A DNA stretch of 64,000 nt from Gemella sp. zg-570 (GTDB lineage Bacteria > Bacillota > Bacilli > Staphylococcales > Gemellaceae): assembly GCF_018866345.1 (NCBI RefSeq), contig NZ_CP076443.1, positions 147,501 through 211,500 on the forward strand, written 5' to 3'. The position numbers were made by a program, and so were the translations under genes. The notes below the pieces were generated by a model that was not told the origin of the DNA, searched no databases, and saw only the letters and a program-made list of their open reading frames with translations. Positions 63,569 to 64,000 of the stretch are shown piece by piece. Every line of letters starts with the position of its first letter. The stretch's first letter is position 1.

Positions 63569-63855
63569 TATTAACCTCCTTTTGTCGAAAATATATTTTT
63601 TCTTTATCAAAGTAAAAAATAATAAAAAATAATTTTGAAATCATTTTTAAAATTTAATGTATATAATTATACACAAATAAAAAAAAAATACAATAAATAG
63701 TTATCAAATCAAATTTAAAATAAATTTATTTGAAATGAAATATCAAAAATTTATTTTTAAATTTTATTATGATCATCTATTCTGAAATAACTTGTTAAAT
63801 ATTAAAAATTAGAGTAAAATTATTTTATAACAATTATTTTAAAGGAGTATAGAAT

Positions 63856-64000
63856 ATGTCAAAGGTACATGTATTTGATCATCCCTTAATTCAGCATAAA
63901 CTATCATTCATTAGAGATATAGAGACAAGTTCTAAAGACTTTAGACAACTAACTAATGAAGTTGGTATGTTAATGGGCTATGAATTAACTAGGGATTTAC
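63856..64000 (+). CDS. upp: Uracil phosphoribosyltransferase, N-terminal part, cut by window edge
   Basis: The first 48 codons read [40 protein letters not shown] and GYELTRDL, a close match to the start of bacterial Upp. Converts uracil and PRPP to UMP, salvage that complements the pyr operon. AAAGGAG precedes the ATG. Confidence 0.95.
   Translation, partial: MSKVHVFDHPLIQHKLSFIRDIETSSKDFRQLTNEVGMLMGYELTRDL

Overview
The window is a low-GC (AT-rich) chromosome segment of a Bacillota (Firmicutes) bacterium. The support is the B. subtilis/S. aureus-style tRNA gene order, the sepF-ylmG-ylmH-ileS division/translation block, a T-box before ileS, PyrR attenuation of the pyr genes, PTS sugar uptake, TTG/GTG starts with strong AGGAGG ribosome sites, and very AT-rich spacers. 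Gemella, or a close relative among the small-genome Bacilli, is my best guess; this is inference from style and gene content, not a database match.

Layout. 1-1300: tail of a 15-gene tRNA cluster. 1300-5150: accessory DNA with a small exported protein plus membrane protein pair, a dead Cro/C1-type regulator, an intact C5-cytosine methyltransferase and a decayed HpaII-like nuclease. 5550-7630: a ComX/SigH-like sigma factor, an anchored Asn/Thr-rich protein and YebC. 8059-11280: a fused nuclease-methyltransferase restriction system broken by two A-tract frameshifts, followed by a two-TRD specificity subunit with an in-frame 24-bp repeat. 11400-20508: yeiH, sepF-yggT-ylmH, a 168-bp repeat array in the place where divIVA commonly lies, T-box/ileS, ung, pepF. 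20585-22288: a DpnII-like GATC restriction-modification pair. 22489-27361: an FAD oxidoreductase, then three tandem, near-identical TPP riboswitches, each with its own terminator, ahead of thiD and a thiM-thiE fusion. 28498-31158: adhE. 31299-36885: a sucrose PTS cluster (scrA, scrB, scrR) flanked by two same-orientation scars of an ISL3-type transposase. 37087-39410: ABC-F ATPase and DUF1934 protein. 39471-47351: a divergent polyol-type operon with glucitol-family PTS, GutM, a PRD regulator, a SAF-domain oxidoreductase, a class II aldolase, a TIM paralogue and YjbQ, but no SrlD. 48045-59225: the de novo pyrimidine genes pyrR-pyrB-pyrC-carA-carB-pyrK-pyrD and, after a 580-bp gap, pyrF-pyrE. 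59582-64000: msrB, a CDF metal transporter with a nonsense codon, a DUF819 permease, Nudix, two small membrane proteins and the start of upp.

How it works together. Pyrimidine synthesis is complete from carbamoyl phosphate to OMP/UMP and is controlled by PyrR through two leader attenuators, with upp salvage at the edge. Thiamine genes sit behind a triple riboswitch gate. Sugar entry is through the sucrose cluster and the unusual polyol operon, and AdhE gives fermentative NADH re-oxidation. Three restriction systems in different states (dead, frameshifted, intact) and several genes killed by single changes show an actively eroding accessory genome. Strongest points for a second look: the triple riboswitch, the polyol operon with uncharacterised chemistry, and the A-tract/S-subunit restriction locus.
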